Below, one piece after another: positions 38,674 through 46,920 of a DNA stretch of 64,000 nt. Each line of letters starts with the position of its first letter. Position 1 is the stretch's first letter. The notes beneath the pieces were generated by a model that saw only the letters and a program-made list of their open reading frames with translations, did not search any database and had not been told where the DNA came from. This DNA is from an uncultured Sulfitobacter sp. (lineage in GTDB: Bacteria; Pseudomonadota; Alphaproteobacteria; Rhodobacterales; Rhodobacteraceae), in assembly GCA_947501805.1 (NCBI GenBank), contig CANMXJ010000001.1, positions 62,001-126,000 on the forward strand, written 5' to 3'. The translations under genes were made by a program, and so were the position numbers.

Positions 38674-40419
38674 TTATCGCATCTCTTCCGCCGGATTGAC
38701 GCCAAGAATACCAAGACCCGCAGCAATTACAATCGCCGTGGCCCGCGCAAGGGCGATTTTTGCCTGTGACGTGGCAGGATCGCCCTCTTGGATGAAACGA
38801 AGGCTCGTGACCTCGTTGCCCTTGTTCCACAATCCGTGGAAATCACCCGCCAGTTCATAGAGATAGAATGCAACGCGGTGCGGCTCGTTTGTGCGCGCCG
38901 CTGTTTCCACCAGTCGTGGCCATTCGGCAAGTTTGCGCAAAAGGAGCAGTTCGGAGTCGTGATCCAGCAGACTTAGATCAGCTGCGGCCAGCGTCGCATC
39001 GTCCGTCGCGATTCCGGCATCGGCCGCCTTGCGCAAGACGGATGCCACCCGCGCATGGGCGTATTGAACGTAGAACACCGGGTTTTCGCGGCTCTGTTCC
39101 AGCACCTTGTCAAAATCAAAGTCGAGCATTGCGTCGTTCTTGCGTGTCAGCATCACAAAGCGAGTCACATCCGGGCCGACCTGATCAACCACATCGCGCA
39201 GGGTTACAAACGTCCCTGCCCGCTTGGACATCTTGAACGGTTCACCGTTTTTGAACAGCTTCACCAATTGCGTCAGCTTGATATCGAGCGGCACCTTACC
39301 ATCCGAAAGCGCAGATACAGCCGCTTTCATCCGTTTGACATAGCCACCATGATCCGCCCCAAAGACGTCGATCAAAAGGTCAAATCCGCGCTGAACCTTG
39401 TCGTAGTGATAGGCGATATCGGGGGCAAAGTACGTCCATCCACCGTCCGATTTCATCACCGGACGGTCCACATCATCACCGTGATCGGTGGAGCGGAACA
39501 GCGTCTGTTCACGCGGCTCCCAATCCTCGGGCTTTTTGCCCTTGGGTGGCTCAAGCACGCCTTCATAAATCAGACCTTTGTCCTTGAGGTCTTTCAACGC
39601 AGCCTCAATCAGGCCCGTGCCGTATAGGGACTTTTCGGAATAAAACACATCCATCTCGACCCCCAAGGCCTTAAGATCGCTACGGATTAGGTCCATCATT
39701 TTTTCGGTGGCAAACGTACGGACGTCTTCAAGCCAGTATTGCTCGCCCTTGTCGAGGTAATCATCCCCGACTTTGGCCTTTAGCGCCTCGCCCACTTCAA
39801 TCAGGTAGTCACCGGGATATGTACCATCGGGAAAAGCGACCTCTTGGCCGTGTGCCTCCTGATAACGCAGATACACGGAGCGGGCCAAAACATCGACCTG
39901 CGCGCCCCCATCGTTGATGTAGTATTCGCGTGTAACGTCAAAACCGGCAAAATCCAGCAAGGACGCAAGTGCATCACCGAAAACCGCACCCCGCGTGTGG
40001 CCCACATGCAGCGGACCAGTCGGATTGGCAGATACATATTCGACGTTTACCTTAAGACCATTGCCAACCGTGCCACGTCCAAAAGCCGTGCCTTCATCCA
40101 GCACCGTTTTGGCAACCGCCTGCCAGACGCTTGGTGCAAGTCTCAGGTTCAAGAACCCCGGTCCCGCCACTTCGGCGCTGGTAATGCGCGCATCCGACGT
40201 CAGTTTTGCCGCCAGCGCATCCGCAATGTCACGGGGTTTCATGCCGGCCGGTTTCGCCAGCACCATCGCCGCGTTTGTCGCCATGTCACCATGCGCCGCA
40301 TCGCGTGGCGGTTCGGCGGTGATCGGGTCAAAGTTCAGCCCGTCCGGTAAGGTGCCGTCCTGAACCATTGTGTCCAGCGTAGTTGTGATCAATTCGCGGA
40401 TTTGTGCAAAGATATTCAT
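38674..40419 (-). CDS. argS: Arginyl-tRNA synthetase
   Basis: Class I synthetase of 581 aa. Motifs are the ArgS-type N-terminal domain (additional domain 1), the HIGH motif in [34 protein letters not shown] as KMSKS region, and a C-terminal DALR anticodon-binding domain. ATG 40419 ([10 protein letters not shown]) has AAGAGG upstream. It is 54 bp downstream of dgt. Confidence 0.97.
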   Translation of the reverse strand: MNIFAQIRELITTTLDTMVQDGTLPDGLNFDPITAEPPRDAAHGDMATNAAMVLAKPAGMKPRDIADALAAKLTSDARITSAEVAGPGFLNLRLAPSVWQAVAKTVLDEGTAFGRGTVGNGLKVNVEYVSANPTGPLHVGHTRGAVFGDALASLLDFAGFDVTREYYINDGGAQVDVLARSVYLRYQEAHGQEVAFPDGTYPGDYLIEVGEALKAKVGDDYLDKGEQYWLEDVRTFATEKMMDLIRSDLKALGVEMDVFYSEKSLYGTGLIEAALKDLKDKGLIYEGVLEPPKGKKPEDWEPREQTLFRSTDHGDDVDRPVMKSDGGWTYFAPDIAYHYDKVQRGFDLLIDVFGADHGGYVKRMKAAVSALSDGKVPLDIKLTQLVKLFKNGEPFKMSKRAGTFVTLRDVVDQVGPDVTRFVMLTRKNDAMLDFDFDKVLEQSRENPVFYVQYAHARVASVLRKAADAGIATDDATLAAADLSLLDHDSELLLLRKLAEWPRLVETAARTNEPHRVAFYLYELAGDFHGLWNKGNEVTSLRFIQEGDPATSQAKIALARATAIVIAAGLGILGVNPAEEMR

Positions 40420-40473
40420 GGGGTTTTTCCTCTTATCCCGCCCATCTATCACGGCAGGCAACGCACTCAAGCC

Positions 40474-41625
40474 CTATCCGGCACGCGTTGCAATCAGGCG
40501 TTCATGTTCGGCATAGGCAAAACGATCTGTCATACCGGCGATATAATCACAAACCATGCGGGCAAGTGCGGTGCGCTCCTGTCCTGCATCTTCGATCTGG
40601 TGCGCCCAGTGACGCGGTAACATCTGCGGGTTTTGCAAGAAAAACGGGAACAGATCTTCGACAATCACCGTCACTTCGGCGCGTTTCTCCATCACCGACG
40701 GGGCGCGATACATATGCTTGAATAGAAACGCGCGAATCTCGCGCAAATCCTGAAACATCTGCTGTGAAAAGCGGATAACCGGACGCCCAAGATGGCGGAT
40801 ATCTGCGGCACTTGTGGCATCTGCTTGCGCAAGCAAGGCTGCTGAAGTGTCAATCACATCTGCCACCATCATGCCAAACACACGGCGCAGTGCCTCATGG
40901 CGGCGTCGATAGCTATCGGTCTGCGGATAAAGCCTGTCGACCTCGGCGTAGGCGGTGCCGACCAAGGGCAAATACGCAATCTCTTCTTCGCTAAAAAGCC
41001 CGGCCCGCAAACCGTCGTGCAGATCGTGATTGTTGTAGGCAATATCATCAGACAAGGCTGCAACCTGCGCTTCGGCACTGGCATGGGTGTGCAGCTCCAG
41101 ATCATGCACCGCATCATATTCGGCCAGCGCATAGGGCAAGTCACCCACAACAGGACCGTTATGCTTTGCAATCCCCTCCAACGTGTCCCACGTCAGGTTC
41201 AATCCATCAAATTCGGCGTAATGCCTTTCAAGCGAGGTTACGATCTTGATCGCCTGCGCGTTGTGATCAAAGCCGCCGTAAGGCTGCATCAATAAATGCA
41301 ACGCATCTTCGCCAGTATGCCCGAATGGCGTATGCCCAAGGTCATGCGCCAAGGCAACGGCTTCCGTCAGCTCGCCATTCAACCCCAACGCGCCTGCAAT
41401 TGTGCGCGCCACCTGCGCAACCTCAATGGAATGGGTCAGCCGTGTGCGGTAATAATCACCCTCGTGTTCCACAAAGACCTGCGTCTTGTGCTTCAGACGC
41501 CGAAAGGCGCTGGCGTGGATGATCCTGTCGCGGTCCCGCTGGTAGCAGGATCGAAACGTGCTTTCCTCTTCCGGCACCCGGCGGTCCCGCGCCGAGGTCG
41601 GATCAGAGGCAAAAGTTGCGCGCAT
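40474..41625 (-). CDS. dgt: dGTPase-like HD-domain dNTP triphosphohydrolase
   Basis: This 383-aa HD phosphohydrolase has metal motifs TRLTHSIEVAQVAR and ALAHDLGHTPFGHTGEDAL, and a third metal ligand region ALSDDIAYNNHDLHDG. The N-terminus has FRRLKHKTQVF. It likely degrades dNTPs to deoxynucleosides and triphosphate. It heads the dgt-argS-SPOR-nagZ-scpAB string and is divergent from the Fe-S carrier gene, a conserved alphaproteobacterial arrangement. Confidence 0.94.
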   Translation of the reverse strand: MRATFASDPTSARDRRVPEEESTFRSCYQRDRDRIIHASAFRRLKHKTQVFVEHEGDYYRTRLTHSIEVAQVARTIAGALGLNGELTEAVALAHDLGHTPFGHTGEDALHLLMQPYGGFDHNAQAIKIVTSLERHYAEFDGLNLTWDTLEGIAKHNGPVVGDLPYALAEYDAVHDLELHTHASAEAQVAALSDDIAYNNHDLHDGLRAGLFSEEEIAYLPLVGTAYAEVDRLYPQTDSYRRRHEALRRVFGMMVADVIDTSAALLAQADATSAADIRHLGRPVIRFSQQMFQDLREIRAFLFKHMYRAPSVMEKRAEVTVIVEDLFPFFLQNPQMLPRHWAHQIEDAGQERTALARMVCDYIAGMTDRFAYAEHERLIATRAG

Positions 41626-41637
41626 GGCGGCTGGTCC

Positions 41638-41666
41638 TTGTGGCCTGTCCCTGTCGCTTCTATATT
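41638..41666 (+). promoter_or_regulatory. Sigma-70-like promoter of the Fe-S carrier gene
   Basis: TTGTGG (41638-41643) and TATATT (41661-41666) are 17 bp apart, with the expected start near 41673, leaving a leader of about 28 nt before ATG 41701. Confidence 0.6.
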
Positions 41667-41700
41667 ACAGGGGTAGACGGATGAAAACCGGAGCCCTGCA

Positions 41701-42024
41701 ATGAACTTGCCCCCCACAGTGACCACCCGTGCGTTCGAACGCCTGGCCGAGATTGGCGCAGCGGGCGATGGCAAAGCCTTGCGCGTTGCCGTCGAGGGCG
41801 GCGGTTGTTCCGGCTTCCAGTACGAAATCGAGCTGGACGAACCCAAAGAAGACGATCTTGTGTTGGAAGGGGCCGGGCAAAAAGTTGTCGTGGACAGCAT
41901 TTCGCTGCCCTTTCTTGCCAACGCAGTGATTGATTTCTCCGAAGAACTGATTGGCGCACGCTTTGTGATAGAAAACCCTAACGCCACGTCGGCTTGCGGC
42001 TGCGGAACTTCGTTCTCGATGTAA
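41701..42024 (+). CDS. erpA: A-type iron-sulphur carrier (ErpA/IscA family)
   Basis: This 107-aa HesB-like protein carries the three conserved cysteines of the family: GGGCSGFQY and the C-terminal ACGCGTSFSM. It delivers Fe-S clusters to apoproteins. Which A-type subfamily applies (ErpA, IscA or SufA) cannot be settled by eye; the single gene next to dgt suggests ErpA. GGAG precedes the ATG. It converges on the unknown 360-aa gene with a 12-bp gap. Confidence 0.9.
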   Translation: MNLPPTVTTRAFERLAEIGAAGDGKALRVAVEGGGCSGFQYEIELDEPKEDDLVLEGAGQKVVVDSISLPFLANAVIDFSEELIGARFVIENPNATSACGCGTSFSM

Positions 42025-42036
42025 GCTGCCCTGTTT

Positions 42037-43119
42037 CTAACCCGCCAGCGTGACAAGCCCCGGTGTGGCCCGCGCAAACCCCTCAAAGAATGCATCGAAC
42101 TTGTCTGTGGACGCCTCCGCGCGTTGCAATACCGCGCTGGTGGCAGGATCAAGATAAGGAATGACCTGCCCCCGCATGCCTGACCAGTCGCCACTGCGTC
42201 CGGTGCCAAGATCATACAAACATTCCGACAACGGCCGCAATGCACTGCTGGACATCATGTCGGAAGCGAAAAACAAGGGCCCCAAAGGCACTTCCGCTTC
42301 GAAACCCGGCGCGTCCATGACCAGTTGTGCCCAACCGGTAACAAGGTAGGCGTGATAGGAATCTGCCATCGGATTGTCTGGCATTTCAAGCGTAGGCCGC
42401 ATGTTCAGATGAGACAGGCTGACGGCATCAGACCAGATATCGCTTGGCGTTCCACCGGCAAAATGCAGGGCCGTACACACCTCGGCCAACAGATCGTGGT
42501 TCTGGTCGAGGTAGGCCAAGACACCCGCATATTCCAAGCTGGTGCGCGCTGCAGTACTCAATTCCGGATCGCATTTGCCGTATTCCGACAGGTAAAACAC
42601 GATATGGGTCAGCTCGTAGGCGGCCTTTTTGTTGGGCAAGGCAAAGGTCTCATAGCGCTCCACAAAAAGGCGCAGGCGCTCTCCCAATGCGCCTTCCGAG
42701 ACGGGCTTGGCCGCACCCCGCCGTGCCAGCAATCTACGCGCCTCGGCGCGTTGAAGATCAGACAATTCGGATTGCGCCAAACCGGTTGAGGCCACCCAGT
42801 TGCACAATGCCTCGGCCTTGTTGCCCGGCATGCCCAAATCTTCGAGATCCAGACAAATCGACAGAAAAAACCGGTAATACTGGGGGTAAAATCCGATTTT
42901 TTCTTCGATTCCGTCGTAAAAATCCGCATATGGTGCCAGCGCATCAGCAGCCACGGGTTCACTGGTTGCTGCCAGAACCCCTAACAGTTCGGCATTTTCC
43001 TTAAGCCAGAACACATCATCCTTGGGGCGTCGCCCCTCGCTTACACCTTGCAGTAAGGCCGCGATGTTTTCTGTGCGGCTTATTACCGGTGCGGGACGAA
43101 AGGAGATCACATTGGACAT
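42037..43119 (-). CDS. Unrecognised 360-aa protein downstream of repeat-peptide gene
   Basis: I do not recognise a characterised family. The 360-aa protein has no signal peptide or membrane segment and looks mostly alpha-helical, with Leu/Ala-rich stretches such as NAELLGVLAATSEPVAADAL and LQRAEARRLLARRGAAKP. Possible conserved patches are IGFYPQYYRFFLSICLDLED, AAYELTHIVFYLSEYGK and SYHAYLVTGWAQLVMDAPGF. AGCAGG precedes ATG 43119. It follows the 95-aa repeat-protein gene on the same strand after 75 bp that contain a stem-loop, so the two probably form one unit. A role as partner, receptor or modifier of the repeat protein is inference only. Confidence 0.8.
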   Translation of the reverse strand: MSNVISFRPAPVISRTENIAALLQGVSEGRRPKDDVFWLKENAELLGVLAATSEPVAADALAPYADFYDGIEEKIGFYPQYYRFFLSICLDLEDLGMPGNKAEALCNWVASTGLAQSELSDLQRAEARRLLARRGAAKPVSEGALGERLRLFVERYETFALPNKKAAYELTHIVFYLSEYGKCDPELSTAARTSLEYAGVLAYLDQNHDLLAEVCTALHFAGGTPSDIWSDAVSLSHLNMRPTLEMPDNPMADSYHAYLVTGWAQLVMDAPGFEAEVPLGPLFFASDMMSSSALRPLSECLYDLGTGRSGDWSGMRGQVIPYLDPATSAVLQRAEASTDKFDAFFEGFARATPGLVTLAG

Positions 43120-43146
43120 GGGGAACCTGCTGAAAAGATGGATTGG

Positions 43147-43178
43147 GACGGGCCCGACCCTTAAGAGTCGGACCCGTC
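43147..43178 (-). other. Stem-loop between repeat-protein gene and its downstream partner
   Basis: A 12-bp stem with one mismatch is formed by 43147-43158 and 43167-43178 around an 8-nt loop. In the transcript it follows the stop of the repeat-protein gene by about 16 nt. No U-run directly follows, so it may act as attenuator or 3' stabiliser, not as a full terminator. Confidence 0.65.
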
Positions 43179-43194
43179 TCTGAGTGCAGCGGGG

Positions 43195-43482
43195 TTAGAC
43201 GCTGGTCGTGAACATTTCTGTTTTGTCACCTGCATGTACGTCTGACGTATCTGCCAGAACGCTGGTCGTGAACGAACCGGTGCAGTCACCGGAATGGGTG
43301 TCGCCACCCGCGCCCAGAACGCTGGTTGTGAACAGGTCAAGGCCGTCACCTGCCATCATGTCGGAGGCTGTGGGCGCAGAACCCGAGCTGAACATTTCAA
43401 CCCCTGCGCCGGTGTCGATGCTGGTGGCATCGCCGGCTTTTGGTGCGAATGAAAGGGCGTCAATGCGTGCAAGTGCTGTCAT
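43195..43482 (-). CDS. 95-aa tandem-repeat protein, function unknown (20-residue units)
   Basis: The protein starts MTALARIDALSFAPKAGD and then repeats a 20-residue unit. Phe recurs at 31, 51, 71 and 91, each followed by TTSV or SSGS. Asp recurs at 41, 61 and 81, and Gly-Asp at 45-46, 65-66 and 85-86. The chain stops right after the fourth FTTSV. One Cys (67), no aromatic other than Phe, no signal peptide or membrane helix. AAGGA lies 10 nt upstream of the ATG. The unit could be a small beta-solenoid, a metal-binding turn repeat, or a multi-core precursor peptide; none is shown. A stem-loop and an unknown 360-aa gene follow. Confidence 0.8.
   Translation of the reverse strand: MTALARIDALSFAPKAGDATSIDTGAGVEMFSSGSAPTASDMMAGDGLDLFTTSVLGAGGDTHSGDCTGSFTTSVLADTSDVHAGDKTEMFTTSV
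43201..43380 (-). repeat. Three 60-bp tandem coding repeats
   Basis: The plus-strand word GCTGGTCGTGAAC begins at exactly 43201 and 43261, and with one change (GCTGGTTGTGAAC) at 43321. The period is 60 bp with no slippage. The repeats encode the TTSV-containing units of the 95-aa protein. A more degenerate fourth unit lies at about 43381-43440. Confidence 0.85.
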
Positions 43483-43835
43483 GGAGTCAAATCCTTATTG
43501 GTTGGTATCTTGCAATCTCAAGTTGCAACACCTCGACGATTGCCATCTGGAAATGAATGTCCAACAGGGAATTTCTCAGCCGGCACTTATCCGCAAGTTC
43601 ATCCACAACCACCAATTGACCCAAGGTAAACGAACTTATGCCAAATCGCTGTTTTCCACAGACGAAAAGAAAAGTTGTGCACACCCCCCGAAATCGCAGC
43701 CTTACGTTTCTCAAATCCTGAATTTCAATCAAAAGTTGATTAATCTCAAAACGAATCGCCCTTAACGAAAGCGACTTCCTTGCCCCGTTCGCGCAATTCG
43801 GCCATAGCAAATCAGACCTCTGGGAGAGCACAGCC
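43483..43835. promoter_or_regulatory. 353-bp AT-richer intergenic region with repeats
   Basis: This separates the divergent repeat-protein and exonuclease III genes. TTGCAA occurs at 43510-43515 and 43523-43528 (a self-complementary word, 7 bp apart), 28-46 bp before the repeat-protein ATG. AATCAA-AAG-TTGATT at 43727-43741 is a perfect inverted repeat about 95 bp before xth. A counted stretch, 43681-43740, has 25 G+C in 60. An open minus-strand frame crosses the region but lacks support as a gene. Confidence 0.5.
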
Positions 43836-44618
43836 ATGAAGATTGCAACCTTCAACATCAACGGTATCAAAGCCCGTATCGACGCCCTGCCCGCATGGCT
43901 GGATGATGCAGCACCCGATATCGTGCTCTTGCAAGAAATCAAATCTGTGGACGATGCATTCCCGCGCGAGATATTCGAGGATCGGGGCTACAATGTCGAA
44001 ACCCACGGTCAGAAATCTTTCAACGGCGTGGCGATCCTCTCAAAACTCCCGCTTGAGGACGTGACCCGCGGGCTGCCCGGCGATGACACAGACGAACAGG
44101 CACGCTGGATCGAGGCCACAGTGGTCGGCGAGAAAGACGCATTGCGCATCTGCGGATTGTATTTGCCCAACGGCAACCCCGCACCGGGGCCAAAGTTCGA
44201 CTACAAACTGGCATGGATGGAGCGTCTTCAAGCCCGTGCAGAAACGCTGCTGGCCGAAGAGACACCTTTTTTGATGGCCGGGGACTATAACATTATTCCA
44301 CAGGCCGAAGATGCGGCCACGCCTGATGCCTGGCGTGAGGATGCGTTGTTTAGACCGGAATCGCGGGCGGCTTGGCGCAAACTGTTGTACCTCGGGCTGA
44401 CAGAGGCGTTCCGCGCCCGCACTCAAGGGCCGGGCCATTATAGTTTCTGGGATTATCAGGCCGGTGCATGGAACCGCAACAACGGCATTCGCATTGATCA
44501 CTTTCTGCTAAGTCCGGCTTGCGCGGATATGCTGCGCGATTGTCAGATTGATAAAGACGTGCGCGCAGGCGAAAAGCCATCGGATCACGTGCCGGTTTGG
44601 GTTGAGCTGGACCTGTAA
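43836..44618 (+). CDS. xth: Exodeoxyribonuclease III
   Basis: AP endonuclease and 3'-5' exonuclease of base excision repair. The 260-aa protein has MKIATFNINGIKARID, the metal site LLQEIKSVD, LPNGNP, MAGDYNIIP, and RIDHFLLSP with SDHVPVWVEL at the end. All catalytic residues are in place. GGGAG precedes the ATG. The following 201 bp before the DUF1513 gene contain nothing I can assign. Confidence 0.96.
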   Translation: MKIATFNINGIKARIDALPAWLDDAAPDIVLLQEIKSVDDAFPREIFEDRGYNVETHGQKSFNGVAILSKLPLEDVTRGLPGDDTDEQARWIEATVVGEKDALRICGLYLPNGNPAPGPKFDYKLAWMERLQARAETLLAEETPFLMAGDYNIIPQAEDAATPDAWREDALFRPESRAAWRKLLYLGLTEAFRARTQGPGHYSFWDYQAGAWNRNNGIRIDHFLLSPACADMLRDCQIDKDVRAGEKPSDHVPVWVELDL

Positions 44619-44819
44619 GCGCGACGGTCGATGGATTGCTAGCCATGCATCTCGGTCGAAAGTCTCCCCGTTGCGGGCTTGAACGACGGTGCGGGCCACC
44701 TTGTTACTATAGGGGCAAAATGCTGACTTGGCGCATGATACATGTCACGGACGGGTCACCAACGGGAGCAACCCGCGCTTGATTGTATCACGATCCATGA
44801 AGCATGCCTTGCTGGCCGC

Positions 44820-45893
44820 CTAAACGGCAACCAAATGGTTGTCCCAAACCAGACTGGTAGCGGTTCTTTTGTCGATAGATTGCGCAACGATGCCACCCAA
44901 AGCGCCGGTGCCTGATGTTACCGTAAAACCGTCGGGACGAGGAGCGATACCGCAGACATCTTCCACAACAAAGCTACGCCTGAGGGCATTCAGATCCCTG
45001 TCATATAGTTGAACCAAGCCCCCGCGCGGCGAAGTCACCCCAATCGTTGTTGCATCTTCAGAAAAGGCGATACTGCCGATATAGCCCGCAAGGGTACGCA
45101 GTTCTTGTGCTGGTGTCTCAATTAAAACCATGGCTCCGCCCTGCCTGTGCACGCCCAACAGTGCCGCAGGCACGCCCTCCCCTTGCCACTGCATGCCAAA
45201 GGCAACGTCACCCTTCGACGCCACAGCCAGATGGCGGATAGAGTTTTTGTGCATCTGCGAAGGCAGACTGGCGATTTCAACAACGTGACCTCTTTCGAGA
45301 TATGCAAGGTTGGGCCGCATGGTCGGAATGTTTAGTTTGGTGCGGCCGGAGTCCGGATGTGTGTCGATGCCGCCGTTGGCAACAACAAGCGTATCGGTGT
45401 CGGGCAACCTCTTGATATCGTGAGGGCCAATGCCGCCGCTGTCAAACTCGTCCGCACGTTCGTAACCGGCAGCGACATCCCAGACGCCGACACGCCCCCG
45501 CCCATTTTCATAATCGTTTTCCGTCGTGAACAGCCAGTGACCATCCGCAGAATAGGCACCGTGACCGTAGAAATGCCGCCCTGCAGGGGCGTGTAACATG
45601 GCCTTGGTGGTTCCTGTGAGACAGTCAATGACAATGGCAAATGTGCCGGGACGACGGGCAAAGGCAACAGCTTCGGGTCGTGAAGGATGCCCAGCGGCCG
45701 CATGGCCACGGGCGGGCAGCGCAATTTCGAAAACAACATCAAGCGTGGCACCAACTCCGCAAAGGACATAGGATCCATCCGGCCGCATGGCGGCAGAGAG
45801 ATACGCCGGAGATCCAGCATCGGCCCATGTTGGCACGGGTGCCAGCCCTGTCGCCAGAAGTCCGCCGAGGAAAAGGCGGCGGCCTGTGTTCAT
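44820..45893 (-). CDS. DUF1513 periplasmic protein of the imelysin iron cassette
   Basis: This 357-aa protein has a twin-arginine-like signal (TGRRLFLGGLLATGLAP) and WD/beta-propeller-like repeats: GHGAYSADGHWLFTTENDY, GVWDVAAGYERADEFDSGGIGPHDI and LVVANGGIDTHPDSGR. The pattern fits DUF1513 (COG3490). It is the last gene of a cassette with imelysins and a di-haem oxidoreductase. ATG 45893 lies 11 bp after the upstream stop. Its molecular role in iron uptake is not established. Confidence 0.88.
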   Translation of the reverse strand: MNTGRRLFLGGLLATGLAPVPTWADAGSPAYLSAAMRPDGSYVLCGVGATLDVVFEIALPARGHAAAGHPSRPEAVAFARRPGTFAIVIDCLTGTTKAMLHAPAGRHFYGHGAYSADGHWLFTTENDYENGRGRVGVWDVAAGYERADEFDSGGIGPHDIKRLPDTDTLVVANGGIDTHPDSGRTKLNIPTMRPNLAYLERGHVVEIASLPSQMHKNSIRHLAVASKGDVAFGMQWQGEGVPAALLGVHRQGGAMVLIETPAQELRTLAGYIGSIAFSEDATTIGVTSPRGGLVQLYDRDLNALRRSFVVEDVCGIAPRPDGFTVTSGTGALGGIVAQSIDKRTATSLVWDNHLVAV

Positions 45894-45903
45894 GGCTTCC
45901 ACG

Positions 45904-46920
45904 TCAGTCACCATCCAACGCGTTGAACCCTGCCGCAACCCCAAGGGTCGGACCCAGTTCATCGCGCACAGTCGCGCGAATGGCATCGACTGATTGTTGA
46001 ACGGCCTCGATTTTCAGACGGCTTTGCGGGTCTGCGACACCTGAAAATGCGGGATCATCCAACGCGTCCAGCTTGGCCAGAGTGTCTTCAAATCGCTCCC
46101 CGATCCGTATGCGCACATCCGGATCGTTTGCAGACAGCCGCAAGGCCAGATCTTCCAGCGCAGTCAGGCTTAGCATCACATGGCGTGCCGACCGTCCTGA
46201 CCGCCAGCTTTCTGCACGTTTCGGGCGCGGCCGCTCAAACGTCCCCAAGGGGCGGCCAAGACGGGTGTCGGAAGTGAATTGCAGCCCCGTGGTCAGCGCC
46301 TTGAACAACTCCTGCAAGACTTCTCCGGTCGAGCGGTAGCTGTCATCTGTTGCAGGCGCGAGCAAGCGGGCCGCATAGTCATTCTGCCAGTCGGTCAGGA
46401 TTGCACTGCTGTTGGCCGCGATGTCGGCGGCGACGGTCTGGACCAAGGCGCAGAAATAGCTCGGATCGGCATCGCTACGCGTCGCTTCGTTATACAACAG
46501 GAATTCCATCGCATAAAATCCCCGCGCAGCGATGGAGACCTTAGCGTAGCTTTCTGCCACCCGGCCAACCGGATCACGTTGCGAAATCAGCGCGCCAAGC
46601 GCGCGCGGCGTTGCACCCCGCGCATCAGGCCAGAAGGCCAGCGCAAAGGCGCGGTCGTGCACCTCTGTCGGGCCAAACCGCAAATGGCTGACCGAAGTCC
46701 ATGCGTCAAAGGCGTCAGCGTAGGCTGTGCGCAGCCCCGCCGATGTCGGGTCACACTCTGCCTGCGCCGCCTGCTCAAGCACCCCTGCCCGAAGGTCCAA
46801 ACGCTCGAACCCGGCAAGGATATGATGGTCCACGATATCCGCGATGATCTGTTCAGGTGCCTCCGCCTGTGCATTGAACGGCAAAAGCACTAGCGCGACA
46901 CTTAAAAGAAGGTGTTTCAC
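45904..46920 (-). CDS. Imelysin-family periplasmic protein (second copy, COG3489-like)
   Basis: This 338-aa protein has a signal peptide ([19 protein letters not shown]) and an imelysin-like helical body. The expected GxHxxE motif appears as GFYAMEFLLYNE, with Tyr in place of His, so metal binding may differ from IrpA. The GTG at 46920 overlaps the di-haem oxidoreductase stop (GTGA). I match it to the predicted periplasmic imelysin-type protein usually found beside DHOR-type oxidoreductases. Confidence 0.88.
   Translation of the reverse strand: MKHLLLSVALVLLPFNAQAEAPEQIIADIVDHHILAGFERLDLRAGVLEQAAQAECDPTSAGLRTAYADAFDAWTSVSHLRFGPTEVHDRAFALAFWPDARGATPRALGALISQRDPVGRVAESYAKVSIAARGFYAMEFLLYNEATRSDADPSYFCALVQTVAADIAANSSAILTDWQNDYAARLLAPATDDSYRSTGEVLQELFKALTTGLQFTSDTRLGRPLGTFERPRPKRAESWRSGRSARHVMLSLTALEDLALRLSANDPDVRIRIGERFEDTLAKLDALDDPAFSGVADPQSRLKIEAVQQSVDAIRATVRDELGPTLGVAAGFNALDGD

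Noticed and set aside
43201..43440. 60-bp repeats as a possible CRISPR array
   Set aside because: The repeats are in frame, encode a regular protein, and the conserved word is only 13 bp with diverged units; no cas genes are present.
43487..43942. Minus-strand frame upstream of the repeat-protein gene
   Set aside because: It starts inside xth, covers the AT-rich spacer, and has no SD or recognisable motif.
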